From assembly GCA_964559835.1 (NCBI GenBank), contig CAZLJE010000023.1, positions 1 to 64,000 of the forward strand: a stretch of DNA of 64,000 nt, given 5' to 3'. The stretch is from DAISJI01 sp964559835. Its GTDB lineage: Bacteria > Acidobacteriota > Terriglobia > Terriglobales > Acidobacteriaceae. The notes under the pieces are model-generated. The model saw only the letters and a list, made by a program, of their open reading frames with translations. It did not search any database and was not told the DNA's origin. Positions 52,760 to 60,947 of this stretch are shown here, piece after piece; positions within the stretch are counted from its first letter, which is position 1, and each line of letters starts with the position of its first letter. Position numbers and translations under genes: made by a program.

Positions 52760-53265
52760 TATTGCTGTGGTGGCGCCGGCCTGCGCTCGTTGTCGCGATT
52801 CACTGGACGGCGCGGCTGCGGCGTGTGCCGCATCGATTCCAGCTTGCGCCATTGCTCGGGGGTGAGGATCTTCCGCATGGCGAGCATCGTGCCTGCCAGG
52901 TCCTTCACCACCTTCGACGCGGCATCGGCTGCCGCCGTGACCTGCTGGTTGTAGGTGGCTTCATCGAGCTGGTCGCCGTTGAGCGCGCTCTCGCCTTTCA
53001 CCAGTGCGCTCGCGCCGGTCGCGACCGCGCCGATCAGCGACAGCTTCATGCTCGTGCTCGTCTGCTCGAGTTGCTTGCGCTGCGCTTCGGTAAGCCTCAG
53101 TTCGTTGATGACCTCCGGGTCGCGCCACCAGCTGTCGGATAGCGCCCGCGGAGGCTGCATGTTCAGGCCCGGCATGGGCCCGTGCTGCATCTCTCCGGGC
53201 ATCTGCGCAACGGCGAAAGAACAAGAGAAGATCGACAGCATGACGATGGAAAGAAAATGCCTCAT
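52759..53265 (-). CDS. Spy/CpxP-like periplasmic LTxxQ protein
   Basis: A 168-residue secreted, helical protein: signal peptide MRHFLSIVMLSIFSCSFAVA, then two LTxxQ motifs, LTEAQRKQLE and LTPEQWRKLE, the hallmark of the Spy/CpxP family of small periplasmic chaperones and metal or stress sensors. The C-terminus is Pro/Arg-rich and unstructured. GGAGGG lies upstream of ATG. It reads toward purQ and ends at the word-repeat palindrome, so it may be upstream in one transcript, but the functional link is not apparent. Confidence 0.83.
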   Translation of the reverse strand: MRHFLSIVMLSIFSCSFAVAQMPGEMQHGPMPGLNMQPPRALSDSWWRDPEVINELRLTEAQRKQLEQTSTSMKLSLIGAVATGASALVKGESALNGDQLDEATYNQQVTAAADAASKVVKDLAGTMLAMRKILTPEQWRKLESMRHTPQPRRPVNRDNERRPAPPQQ

Positions 53266-53325
53266 AAGCCCTCCGGAATTTGCGAACAGTGTACGCCAGT
53301 GAGCGGGCAGCGGCTAAGGCGTTAT

Positions 53326-53391
53326 GGTAGGTCGTAGGTGGTAGGTCGTAGGTCGGAAACAGGGCGTGTTCGCCGACCTACGACGCGCCCG
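53326..53391. repeat. Word-repeat palindrome (word ~ ggtaggtcgtaggt)
   Basis: Left arm 53326-53356 repeats gtaggtcgtaggtggtaggtcgtag; a shorter right arm follows at 53371-53391 (cgccgacctacgac). The word is the same as at 13865-13926. The right arm looks truncated. Confidence 0.82.
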
Positions 53392-53437
53392 TCCGAAAAA
53401 CGCGCATAGATTGAGTTTCTCAACGAGCTGTAAAGTT

Positions 53438-53468
53438 GTGCCCTGATACGACCGTGCCCTGATACAAC
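53438..53468. repeat. 16-base direct repeat
   Basis: gtgccctgatacgacc followed directly by gtgccctgatacaac, two copies of a 16-base unit just upstream of the truncated AI-2E gene. Confidence 0.8.
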
Positions 53469-53489
53469 TCAGTCAGCATCCAAAGTGGT

Positions 53490-54008
53490 ATGCAACTCCG
53501 GGAACATGCGCAGGTCACGGGCGGAGCGCTGAAGCGCTGGTTCATGGCGCAGCTGCAGGACTCGCTGTGTGTCGGGGTGGCCTGGCTGGTGGGCCTGTGG
53601 ATCATCGGCGTGCCATGGGCGCCTTTATGGGCCGTGCTCGCGATGGTTTTGCAGTTCGTGCCGCACCTCGGTCCGGTGATCTCGCTGATCGGACCGGCGA
53701 TCGCCGCAACCGCTTCCGGCGGCTTCATGCGCCTCATTTACGTACTCATCCTGTACGCGGTGGTTGTGGTACTCGATGCAGTCCTGTTCCAGCCGTACTT
53801 GATGCGACGCGCGGCGCGCGTGCCGATCTGGGCCTCGATCCTCACGCCCATCATCCTCGGACTCTTTTTTAGTTTCTGGGGTGTATTGCTGGCGGCGCCG
53901 ATACTCGCGATCATTTTTGCGTATCGTTCCAGAAACAAAGCATTAACCCCCGGAAGTCCGAAGACGAGCCACTTTGGTCATTGGACGGAGCGAACGCCTC
54001 CGATGTAA
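53490..54008 (+). CDS. AI-2E family transporter-like protein, N-terminal half missing
   Basis: 172 residues matching only the C-terminal half of AI-2E family proteins (usually ~350 residues): VTGGALKRWFMAQLQ, FVPHLGPVISLIGPAIAA, five membrane segments, then a non-family tail after AYRSRNK. No Shine-Dalgarno precedes the ATG. The upstream region holds a 16-base direct repeat and a word-repeat element, which may mark the deletion junction. Probably a remnant rather than a working transporter. GC-rich codon use is normal for the window. Confidence 0.7.
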   Translation: MQLREHAQVTGGALKRWFMAQLQDSLCVGVAWLVGLWIIGVPWAPLWAVLAMVLQFVPHLGPVISLIGPAIAATASGGFMRLIYVLILYAVVVVLDAVLFQPYLMRRAARVPIWASILTPIILGLFFSFWGVLLAAPILAIIFAYRSRNKALTPGSPKTSHFGHWTERTPPM

Positions 54009-54029
54009 CCTCCCTCCGAGACATTTGGC

Positions 54030-54281
54030 ATGCCTTCCTGGCTGGGACAACTCGTCATCTCGAAAAGCACCACGCCCGGGAAGCCTCCATTCAAAGTGCA
54101 GTACTGGCGTACTCCCAGTACCACGCCGGCGTTCCTGTCGTTCGAGGATCAGGAAGCCCTGCGGCGCTACCTGAAGCACTGCCGGATCTTCGGAAGCACG
54201 CCCGACCAGGTGATCACGCAACTGCTGACCGAGCGGCAAATCACGCTGAGCACTTTCGAGTCCGAGGAAGCCGTCGGTTAG
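54030..54281 (+). CDS. Small protein of unknown function
   Basis: An 83-residue soluble protein (FKVQYWRTPSTTPAFLSFED, ALRRYLKHCRIFGSTPDQVI) with a plausible alpha-beta pattern and the GC-rich third positions of its neighbours. Not recognised as a family. No strong Shine-Dalgarno at ATG 54030. It lies between the AI-2E remnant and yebC on the same strand. Confidence 0.6.
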   Translation: MPSWLGQLVISKSTTPGKPPFKVQYWRTPSTTPAFLSFEDQEALRRYLKHCRIFGSTPDQVITQLLTERQITLSTFESEEAVG

Positions 54282-54314
54282 ACCCACAGAAGCGGAAATC
54301 GCAGCGTAAGTCAG

Positions 54315-54323
54315 TGCTATAAT
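54315..54323 (+). promoter_or_regulatory. Extended -10 promoter candidate for yebC
   Basis: TGcTATAAT, a consensus extended -10 element, lies ~108 bases upstream of the yebC start. The -35 region (gaaatc at ~54295) is poor, which is tolerated by extended -10 promoters. Confidence 0.5.
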
Positions 54324-54430
54324 TGGGCGTTTGGCGTCTGCGCCAGAGCCATTCGTGCGCCCGCCGAGTACTTATAGCCACCCCATCACGCGCAAACCGG
54401 CACGTGTTGGGGACCCCGAGAGAGGTTTCT

Positions 54431-55180
54431 ATGTCTGGCCATTCAAAATGGGCCACAATCAAGCACAAGAAGGGCGCGCTGGACGCCAAGCGCGGCAAGA
54501 TATTCACCCGGATCATTCGCGAAATCATCATGGCCGCCCGTATCGGCGGCGGAGATCCCGATAAAAATCCCCGCCTGCGTAAAGCCGTGTTGGACGCCAA
54601 GGCTGCCAACATGCCCGGCGACAACGTGAAGCGCGCCATCCAGCGCGGCACCGGCGAGCTTCCGGGCGCAACCTACGAAGAGTTGATGATGGAAGGCTAC
54701 GGTCCCGGCGGCGTGGCTGTCCTGGTCGAGCTGACCACCGACAACCGTAACCGCACCGTGAGCGAGATCCGTCACGCCTTCGGCAAGAACGGCGGCAACC
54801 TCGGCGAAGCGGGTTCGGTCGCGTGGATGTTCAAGAAGAAGGGCGACATCGTGGTTTCCAAGTCCGCCGCGAAGGAAGATGACCTGATGAACATCGTCCT
54901 GGAAGCCGGCGGCGAAGACCTGAAGGATGACGGCGACAACTGGGAGATTTTGACCGATCCCAACGCCTTTGACGCCGTGGTCGAAGCCGTGAAGAAAGCC
55001 AACATCACTCCGGAGAGCGCGGAAGTGGGGTTCGTACCCGACAACTACATCAAGCTCGAAGGACACCAGGCGAACACCATGATCCGGCTGATCGAAGCAC
55101 TCGAAGAACTCGACGACGTGCAGCACGTCTATTCGAACTTCGACGTCGATGTGGAGAAGCTGGAAGAGGTCGCGGGATAG
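54431..55180 (+). CDS. yebC: YebC/PmpR family transcriptional/translational regulator
   Basis: A 249-residue protein of the conserved YebC family (DNA-binding regulators such as PmpR; some members assist translation of proline-rich stretches). Visible: MSGHSKWATIKHKKGALDAK, FTRIIREIIMAARIGGGDPD, NMPGDNVKRAIQRGTG, YEGYGPGGVAV-type region, NRTVSEIRHAFGKNGGNLGE. GAGAGG lies six bases upstream of ATG 54431. ruvC, its frequent neighbour, is not present. A word-repeat arm begins immediately after the TAG stop. Confidence 0.95.
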   Translation: MSGHSKWATIKHKKGALDAKRGKIFTRIIREIIMAARIGGGDPDKNPRLRKAVLDAKAANMPGDNVKRAIQRGTGELPGATYEELMMEGYGPGGVAVLVELTTDNRNRTVSEIRHAFGKNGGNLGEAGSVAWMFKKKGDIVVSKSAAKEDDLMNIVLEAGGEDLKDDGDNWEILTDPNAFDAVVEAVKKANITPESAEVGFVPDNYIKLEGHQANTMIRLIEALEELDDVQHVYSNFDVDVEKLEEVAG

Positions 55181-55206
55181 TTGTCAGTTGCCAGCTGTCA
55201 GTTGCA
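55181..55206. repeat. Lone word-repeat arm (word ~ gttgccagctgtca)
   Basis: ttgtcagttgccagctgtcagttgc starts directly after the yebC stop; it repeats tcagttgc and contains an internal cagctg palindrome. Confidence 0.6.
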
Positions 55207-55279
55207 CGGCAAAACAAGTGTCGACAAAGCAAGGCCAGAGGAAGAGAGCCCGGTCGTGGACAAGCGGCCGGGCTTTTTG

Positions 55280-55963
55280 CTGGTACGTCGGTATTTCGGT
55301 AGGTCGGTATGTGAGCGCGTGGCCAAGGTGCCGTTTAACCCTGTTCCTTGTAAACTCGGCTTCATGAGCCCTGCTGTGGAATCTTTCTGGAAGGAAGTGT
55401 TTCGCCCCGACGCGGGCACGTTGTTAGAAATTCGGGCGTATGGAACCAGTGAGCGCGACCAACGGAGTCTGTTGCGGTTCGCGGCGACCAAGCACAGCGC
55501 CGTTTACGTTCGAGACGGCGAGGAGCAACCCATACCCGATTACGCAATTGTCGTTCAAGAGAATCAGAGTCTGTCGGTACACGTGAAGTTCTACACCGCT
55601 GGTGTTCGTGTCAACATTTGGTTTGGACGGGACGAAGAAATCAATTTGGACGTGTTGCCAGATGATGTCGACTCATCCGCCAAAGCTCGGGCGATTTTCG
55701 AACTCATGAAAGAGGTGGCGGTGCTGCTGAACAAGCGAGTGTTACTCACTGCCGAGAACGTCAGCGCCACTCAGGACTGGTCTGAAGAGCACGCAATCTG
55801 CAGCATCGATCCAACTCAAAGCTCCGTTACGTATCACGCCATTTGACCGACAGTAGAGCGTCAACGACTTACGTTCGCTGTGCGTGAATTTCATGACAGC
55901 CAATTCCAGCGGCAACGTTAACCAGCTAAGCACCGATATACCGAAATACCGACATACCTGCTA
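55280..55963. repeat. Gene-bracketing inverted word-repeats (~28 bases)
   Basis: Left 55280-55312 (gctggtacgtcggtatttcggt...) and right 55931-55963 (reverse complement gcaggtatgtcggtatttcggt...) match at about 24 of 28 positions. They enclose one orphan gene (55364-55846). No transposase or target-site duplication is obvious. Confidence 0.8.
55364..55846 (+). CDS. Orphan protein within an inverted-repeat bracket
   Basis: A 160-residue soluble protein of unknown function (FWKEVFRPDAGTLLEIRAYG, IPDYAIVVQENQSLSVHVKF, VRVNIWFGRDEEINLDVLPD, ARAIFELMKEVAVLLNKRVL). The alternating strand-helix order suggests an alpha-beta fold. Codon choice is less GC-rich than its neighbours, a hint of transfer. 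Start ATG 55364 has no good Shine-Dalgarno; the frame is open further upstream to 55181 but through repeat DNA. It lies inside the 28-base inverted repeats at 55280-55963. Confidence 0.72.
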   Translation: MSPAVESFWKEVFRPDAGTLLEIRAYGTSERDQRSLLRFAATKHSAVYVRDGEEQPIPDYAIVVQENQSLSVHVKFYTAGVRVNIWFGRDEEINLDVLPDDVDSSAKARAIFELMKEVAVLLNKRVLLTAENVSATQDWSEEHAICSIDPTQSSVTYHAI

Positions 55964-55985
55964 GATTCTTTCCGGAACTACAGTC

Positions 55986-56579
55986 ATGAAGAGAACGTTA
56001 TTCGCAGTCATCCTGCTGTGCGCGTGCGCCTTCGCGCAAGAAAATCCCCTCAGCAAGCCGGTGTGGGAGTTTGGGCCGTGGTTCGGCGGAGGCACCGGGC
56101 TGGGACACGCCAGCGATTTCAAGTTCATTAACGCCGGCGTGCGCTTCGGGCGCGTGCTGACGAACGAGATCGGCGACGGAAAATTCCGCGGCACGTTCGA
56201 GTGGGCCGGCGACATCATGCCGCTGTACGAGATCCGGCAAGCCCAGTTCTATAACGCCGGGCCGACGAAGTGGATCTACGGCTTCGCGGCGAATCCGGTG
56301 GTGCTGAAGTGGAATTGGACCGGCGGCAACAAGGTGTCCCCGTACTTCGCGGCCGAGGGCGGAATCCTGTTCACGACGGACGACGTCCCGCAGATCAAGA
56401 CATCGAGTTTCAACTTCATGCCGGGCGGCGCCTTCGGGCTTTACTTCCTGCGCAGCGAAAGGGGCGCGATCGACGCGTCGGTGCACATCACGCACATCTC
56501 GAACGCGAGCCTGTCGGGAAGAAATCCCGGCATCAATGCGACGATGCAGTTCAGGATCGGGTATACGTGGTTTAAGTAG
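55986..56579 (+). CDS. PagL-like acyloxyacyl hydrolase / lipid A 3-O-deacylase family protein
   Basis: A 197-residue outer-membrane barrel: signal peptide MKRTLFAVILLCACAFAQ, alternating beta-strands, and the PagL signature HISNASLSG with His170 and Ser172. By eye, the position of the PagL catalytic Glu falls on Asn184 in NPGIN, so activity is uncertain. PagL removes the 3-O-acyl chain of lipid A and lowers its endotoxicity (family knowledge). Starts 23 bases after the inverted-repeat bracket. Confidence 0.82.
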   Translation: MKRTLFAVILLCACAFAQENPLSKPVWEFGPWFGGGTGLGHASDFKFINAGVRFGRVLTNEIGDGKFRGTFEWAGDIMPLYEIRQAQFYNAGPTKWIYGFAANPVVLKWNWTGGNKVSPYFAAEGGILFTTDDVPQIKTSSFNFMPGGAFGLYFLRSERGAIDASVHITHISNASLSGRNPGINATMQFRIGYTWFK

Positions 56580-56580
56580 C

Positions 56581-56623
56581 CCGGGGTCCGGGGTCCAGAG
56601 TCCGGAGTCCGGAAACCGGAAAC
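56581..56623. repeat. Lone word-repeat arm (word ~ ggggtccagagtccgg)
   Basis: ccggggtccggggtccagagtccggagtccggaaaccgg: drifting copies of ggtcc/agtccgg between the PagL-like stop and the stop of the convergent ADOP permease. A related ggctccggg word occurs in the acylase gene. Confidence 0.7.
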
Positions 56624-59068
56624 CTATTCGTCCCTGAGCGTCTTCAGCGGGTCCACTCTTGTTGCGCGATACGCCGGCAGCGCGCTGGCCAGCATTCCAA
56701 CCCCGACCAGCAGTACCGAGACGGTCACGAATGTCGGGACGTCGGTGGCCTTGACCCCGAATACCAGCGTGCTCAGTACGCGGCTGAGCGCGATTGACGC
56801 TGTCACGCCGATAGCGACGCCGATCAGCGTTGGCTTCATACCGTCAAAGACGATCATGCGCAGAACATCTCCGACCTGCGCGCCCAAGGCCATGCGCACG
56901 CCGATCTCGCGCCTACGCTGGCGGACCGCGTAGGCGAGCACGCTGTAAATACCGACCGCGGCGAGCAGTAGCGCGAGACCGGCAAACGCCGCGAGCAGGA
57001 TCATATTGAAGCGCTGCGGGGAGAGGGATTCCGCGACGCGGTCTTCCATCGTTCGGACCTGCAGCAACGGCGTGTTCGGCGATAGATCATGGAGGGTAGC
57101 GCGGATCGCCGACGTGACGCTCGCTGGATCATTGCCGGTGCGGATAGCGAGCGACAACCCGATCGCGTGGAACTTGCCCCATTTCTCCTGCCACACGAAT
57201 TGCGACGGCGGATAATACAGCGTCGAGATCGGGTCCTTATTGTCGAGTCCGCGGTCCCTGATATCGCCGACAATGCCGACGACCTCGCGCACAATCCCCG
57301 GAGAAAACGTTAGCGTGAGACGTTTGCCGATGGGATTGTCGTTCGGCCAGAATTGCTTTGCCATCGATTCGCTGACGACCGCCACCGGTAGCGAACTGGC
57401 GTTATCGCCGTCGCTGAAGTCGCGTCCGCGTAGGAGCGGGATATGCATCGCGCTGAAGAACCCGGGCGACGCGAGGCGGGTGGCGACCTCGGGCTGGTGC
57501 GACATGTCCACCACGGGCTGCCCCTCGATCGCCACGGGCTGGGTCGAGCCGCCTTCGAGCGGAAGCGCGTCGGTCAGACCAGCGGATTGAACGCCGGGTA
57601 CGACACGCACGCGACGGAGTAACTCTTGATAGAACGCCGCCTCCTGCTTGTCCGTTGCGTAATCAGTGGAGGCAACGCCGACGGTCATAGTCAAAACATG
57701 CTGAGCTTCGAAGCCGGGGTTCACACCGCGAAGGTTCCAAAGCGTACGGACCATCAGGCCCGCGCCGACCAGCAGCACCAGGGAGAGCGCCACCTCGCTC
57801 ACCACCAGCAGGTTGCGTGTGCGCTTGCCGCTGGATGCGGCATCGGTGCGCCCGCCCTGCTTCAGCGCTTCCTGCGGATCGGCTTTGGACATCCGCCAAG
57901 CTGGCCAGAGGCCGCATGCGATGCCAGTCACGACGGCGATCGCGAATGTGAACAGCAGAACGGAAAGGTCAAGGCCGATCTCGTTCACGCGCGGCAAGCT
58001 TGAACCCAGGAAGTTCAGTACGATGGTTGTGCCGAACTTCGCGACCGCAAGTCCGAGCGCACCGCCGGCGACGGAAAGCACAACGGCTTCGGAAAGGACC
58101 TGGCGGACGATATTGAACCGGCTTGCACCCAGTGCCGTGCGGATCGCGATCTCTTTGCGGCGGTCAAGCGTCTTGGCCAAGATCAGATTGGCGACGTTCG
58201 CGCACGCGATCAGAAGGACGAATGCGACGGCGCCGAGAAGAATGAGAAGAGGTTTACGTACTTCTCCGACCGTCTCCTCGCGAAGGGCGACGACTTGAGC
58301 GCCCCAGCCGGCGTCGTCGGCCGGATATTGCTGCGCCAGGCGGGCGGCGATGGTATTGAGATTCGCCTGCGCCTGGTCAACGGAGACGCCGGGCTTCAGC
58401 CGCGCCACAGCGAGCCAATGATGCTCGCCGCGCACTCCACGCTCGACCGGGTCCCACACGAGAGGCGTCCAGAGCTGCGCCCAGCTCGGCTTTTGAAAAT
58501 CCGAAGCCATGACGCCGACCACCGTATAGGCCTGGCCATTCAGGTCGACGTTGTGGCCGACGAGATGCGGGTCGCCCCCGAACTGCGATCTCCACAGTTT
58601 CTCGCTCAAAACCACCACGTGCTCGTGGCCTGGACTTGCATCGTCGGCGTTAATCGCGCGGCCAAGCAGCAGGTTGCCGCGCAGTACGTCAAAGAAGGTC
58701 GTCTCGACGCGAGCTGCCTGGAGCACTTTCGGATCACCGCTTCCGATCAGGCGGAAATCGGTGAACGTGTAGACCGCCGATTTTTCAAAGACGTTGTTCT
58801 GCTGCTCCCAATCGAGGTAATTAGCGGCGGAAAGCGAGAACTGCTTCACCCCGGGAAATTGCTGCTGCGGTGGGACATGGTACAGCTGGACGAGCCGGGC
58901 CGGGTCCTGAAATGGCAGCGGCCGGATCAGCACGCCATTGATGATGCTGAAGATCGAGGTGTTGGCGCCGATGCCAAGCGCCAGTACAACTAATGCGGCG
59001 ATGGTGAATCCAGGTGTTTTGAGCAGCGTGCGGAATGCGCGTTTCAAATCGGTGATCAGACCAGACAT
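56624..59068 (-). CDS. ADOP-type ABC transporter permease (FtsX/MacB fold, duplicated)
   Basis: An 814-residue Acidobacteria-type duplicated permease: two MacB-PCD plus FtsX halves in one chain. Visible: LLKTPGFTIAALVVLALGIGANT at the first membrane helix, periplasmic MacB-like domain, FtsX block LLILLGAVAFVLLIACANVANLIL with RRKEIAIRTALGASR, then the second periplasmic domain and second FtsX block with RRREIGVRMALGAQ. No ATPase gene adjoins, as usual for these orphan permeases. ATG 59068 matches the family start; a longer frame to 59116 exists. Confidence 0.93.
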   Translation of the reverse strand: MSGLITDLKRAFRTLLKTPGFTIAALVVLALGIGANTSIFSIINGVLIRPLPFQDPARLVQLYHVPPQQQFPGVKQFSLSAANYLDWEQQNNVFEKSAVYTFTDFRLIGSGDPKVLQAARVETTFFDVLRGNLLLGRAINADDASPGHEHVVVLSEKLWRSQFGGDPHLVGHNVDLNGQAYTVVGVMASDFQKPSWAQLWTPLVWDPVERGVRGEHHWLAVARLKPGVSVDQAQANLNTIAARLAQQYPADDAGWGAQVVALREETVGEVRKPLLILLGAVAFVLLIACANVANLILAKTLDRRKEIAIRTALGASRFNIVRQVLSEAVVLSVAGGALGLAVAKFGTTIVLNFLGSSLPRVNEIGLDLSVLLFTFAIAVVTGIACGLWPAWRMSKADPQEALKQGGRTDAASSGKRTRNLLVVSEVALSLVLLVGAGLMVRTLWNLRGVNPGFEAQHVLTMTVGVASTDYATDKQEAAFYQELLRRVRVVPGVQSAGLTDALPLEGGSTQPVAIEGQPVVDMSHQPEVATRLASPGFFSAMHIPLLRGRDFSDGDNASSLPVAVVSESMAKQFWPNDNPIGKRLTLTFSPGIVREVVGIVGDIRDRGLDNKDPISTLYYPPSQFVWQEKWGKFHAIGLSLAIRTGNDPASVTSAIRATLHDLSPNTPLLQVRTMEDRVAESLSPQRFNMILLAAFAGLALLLAAVGIYSVLAYAVRQRRREIGVRMALGAQVGDVLRMIVFDGMKPTLIGVAIGVTASIALSRVLSTLVFGVKATDVPTFVTVSVLLVGVGMLASALPAYRATRVDPLKTLRDE

Positions 59069-59313
59069 TCTCAACCCCACACGGGAATACGCTGGATAGA
59101 CGTCATCCGTTCCCAAATGTCACTAGGGATGCACCGTACCGGCCAAAGCCGGCCGAGTTAAGCGCCTGCGAATCAACATGCCGCGGTTCCGACGTGTCCG
59201 TTCCAGGACACACCTGTTCGAATTCGAACGAACCAATCACTACATCACCCGATCACCCAATGATGTGACGTGCGCCTTTGCCGAATCTCCGCCGCCGTTT
59301 ATCCTGTTTCGCT

Positions 59314-60783
59314 ATGTCCACGCTGGTCGAGTGCGTTCCCAATTTTTCCGAGGGCCGCGATAAGGCGAAGGTCGACGCCATCGTAGAGGCCATGAAGATT
59401 CCCGGAGTCACGCTGCTGGACCGCGAGATGGACGCGGACCACAACCGCTGCGTCATCACGCTGGTGGGCGATCGCGACGCCATCGCCGAAGCGGCCATTC
59501 GCGGCGTCGGCAAGGCGAGCGAATTGATCGACCTGACGACACATCAGGGAGCGCACCCGAGGTTGGGCGCGAGCGACGTCGTGCCCTTCATTCCGATCGA
59601 GGGCGTGACGCTCGAGGATTGCGTCGCGATCGCGCGCCATGTCGGCGAGGAGATATGGAAGCGCTACCAGATACCGGTGTATCTCTACGAGGCGGCGGCG
59701 ACTCGCCCGGAGCGTCAGAACCTGGAGAACATCCGGCGCGGACAGTTCGAAGGATTGCGCGAGGAAATCACAACCAATCCCGCTCGGTGCCCGGATTTCG
59801 GCGATCCCAGGTGTCATCCCACGGCCGGAGCGACGGTCGTCGGCGCGCGCAAGTTCCTTATCGCCTACAACATTTTTCTGAACACGCCGGACGTGGACAT
59901 TGCGAAGAAGATTGCGAAGGCGGTGCGCGCATCTTCCGGTGGTTTCAAGTTCGTTAAAGGCGCCGGGTTCCTGGTGCGGGGTATGGCGCAGGTCTCGATG
60001 AACCTGACGGATTTCGAGCAGACGCCGATCGCGCGCGTCTTCGAGTTCGTGAAAAGGGAAGCGGCGCGGTATGGCGTGATGCCGGTGTCGAGCGAGATCG
60101 TCGGCCTCATCCCGAAAAAGGCGTTGGAAGCCGCCGCCGAGTGGTTCCTCCAGATCGAGAATTTCGACAGCTCCCTTATTCTCGAAAATCGTCTCGCCGC
60201 CGTGATGGGCGGCAAGATGGCCGTGGGTGGATTGCGAGCCGGAGTGGAGCCGTTCATCGAGCAGTTAGCCGCGCCCACAGCGACACCGGGCGGAGGTAGC
60301 GCTTCGGCGGCGGCTGGTGCAATGGCTGCGGCGCTGGCGCAGATGGTCGCGGGCATGTCGCGAGGCAAAAAGGCCTTTGTGCAGTACGAGCGCGAACTCA
60401 GCGACGCCATTGCCGCGCTTTCCAAGTTGCGGGAAGAGCTGAAAGCCGCAATCGATGCCGACGCCGCCAGCTACGACGCGGTAGTGAAGGCGTTCAAGGC
60501 CTCGAAGGAGTCCACATCCAACAATGGTCTCGTCACCGAGGCGCTGAAGCAGGCGACGAACGTGCCGCTATCGGTTGCGCAGCGCGCGCAGGAGATCGCG
60601 CAATGGGCGGAGAAACTGGGGCCGATCACAAATCCGAAGATGGCCTCCGATCTCGGCGTCGCGAAATCGCTGGCGCGGGCGGCGAAGGAAGGCGCGCTGG
60701 CGAATGTCGAAATCAATCTGGAAGGGCTGGAGGACGCCGGTTTCGTCGCAGATGTGCAAAAGAAGGTCGCCGCCCTTAAATAA
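59314..60783 (+). CDS. ftcD: Bifunctional glutamate formimidoyltransferase / formimidoyl-THF cyclodeaminase
   Basis: A 489-residue fusion. Residues ~1-300 are the formiminotransferase domain (LVECVPNFSEGRDKAKVDAI, DREMDADHNRCVITLVG, HQGAHPRLGASDVVPFIPI); residues ~310-489 are the cyclodeaminase domain (APTATPGGGSASAAAGAMAA). Together they channel the one-carbon unit from formimidoglutamate (histidine breakdown) into the folate pool. The fused form is the animal arrangement and is also found in some bacteria. No other hut genes are adjacent. Confidence 0.92.
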   Translation: MSTLVECVPNFSEGRDKAKVDAIVEAMKIPGVTLLDREMDADHNRCVITLVGDRDAIAEAAIRGVGKASELIDLTTHQGAHPRLGASDVVPFIPIEGVTLEDCVAIARHVGEEIWKRYQIPVYLYEAAATRPERQNLENIRRGQFEGLREEITTNPARCPDFGDPRCHPTAGATVVGARKFLIAYNIFLNTPDVDIAKKIAKAVRASSGGFKFVKGAGFLVRGMAQVSMNLTDFEQTPIARVFEFVKREAARYGVMPVSSEIVGLIPKKALEAAAEWFLQIENFDSSLILENRLAAVMGGKMAVGGLRAGVEPFIEQLAAPTATPGGGSASAAAGAMAAALAQMVAGMSRGKKAFVQYERELSDAIAALSKLREELKAAIDADAASYDAVVKAFKASKESTSNNGLVTEALKQATNVPLSVAQRAQEIAQWAEKLGPITNPKMASDLGVAKSLARAAKEGALANVEINLEGLEDAGFVADVQKKVAALK

Positions 60784-60947
60784 CTGAAATGTAAGTTGTT
60801 GATTCTCCGTAATCCGCTTACTTCCTGCGCAACTGCGCGTCTAAAATCGCGTTACAATAGGCAGACTTTCTGCTCCTTAATCCAGACCTTCGCAACCAGA
60901 ATTTCGGCTGCTCGCATCTGGATGGAGAGAGCGATTCCCGAGGTCCC

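Noticed and set aside
55280..55963. Insertion sequence
   Set aside because: Inverted ends exist but the enclosed protein has no transposase features (no DDE or HUH motifs) and no target duplication was seen.
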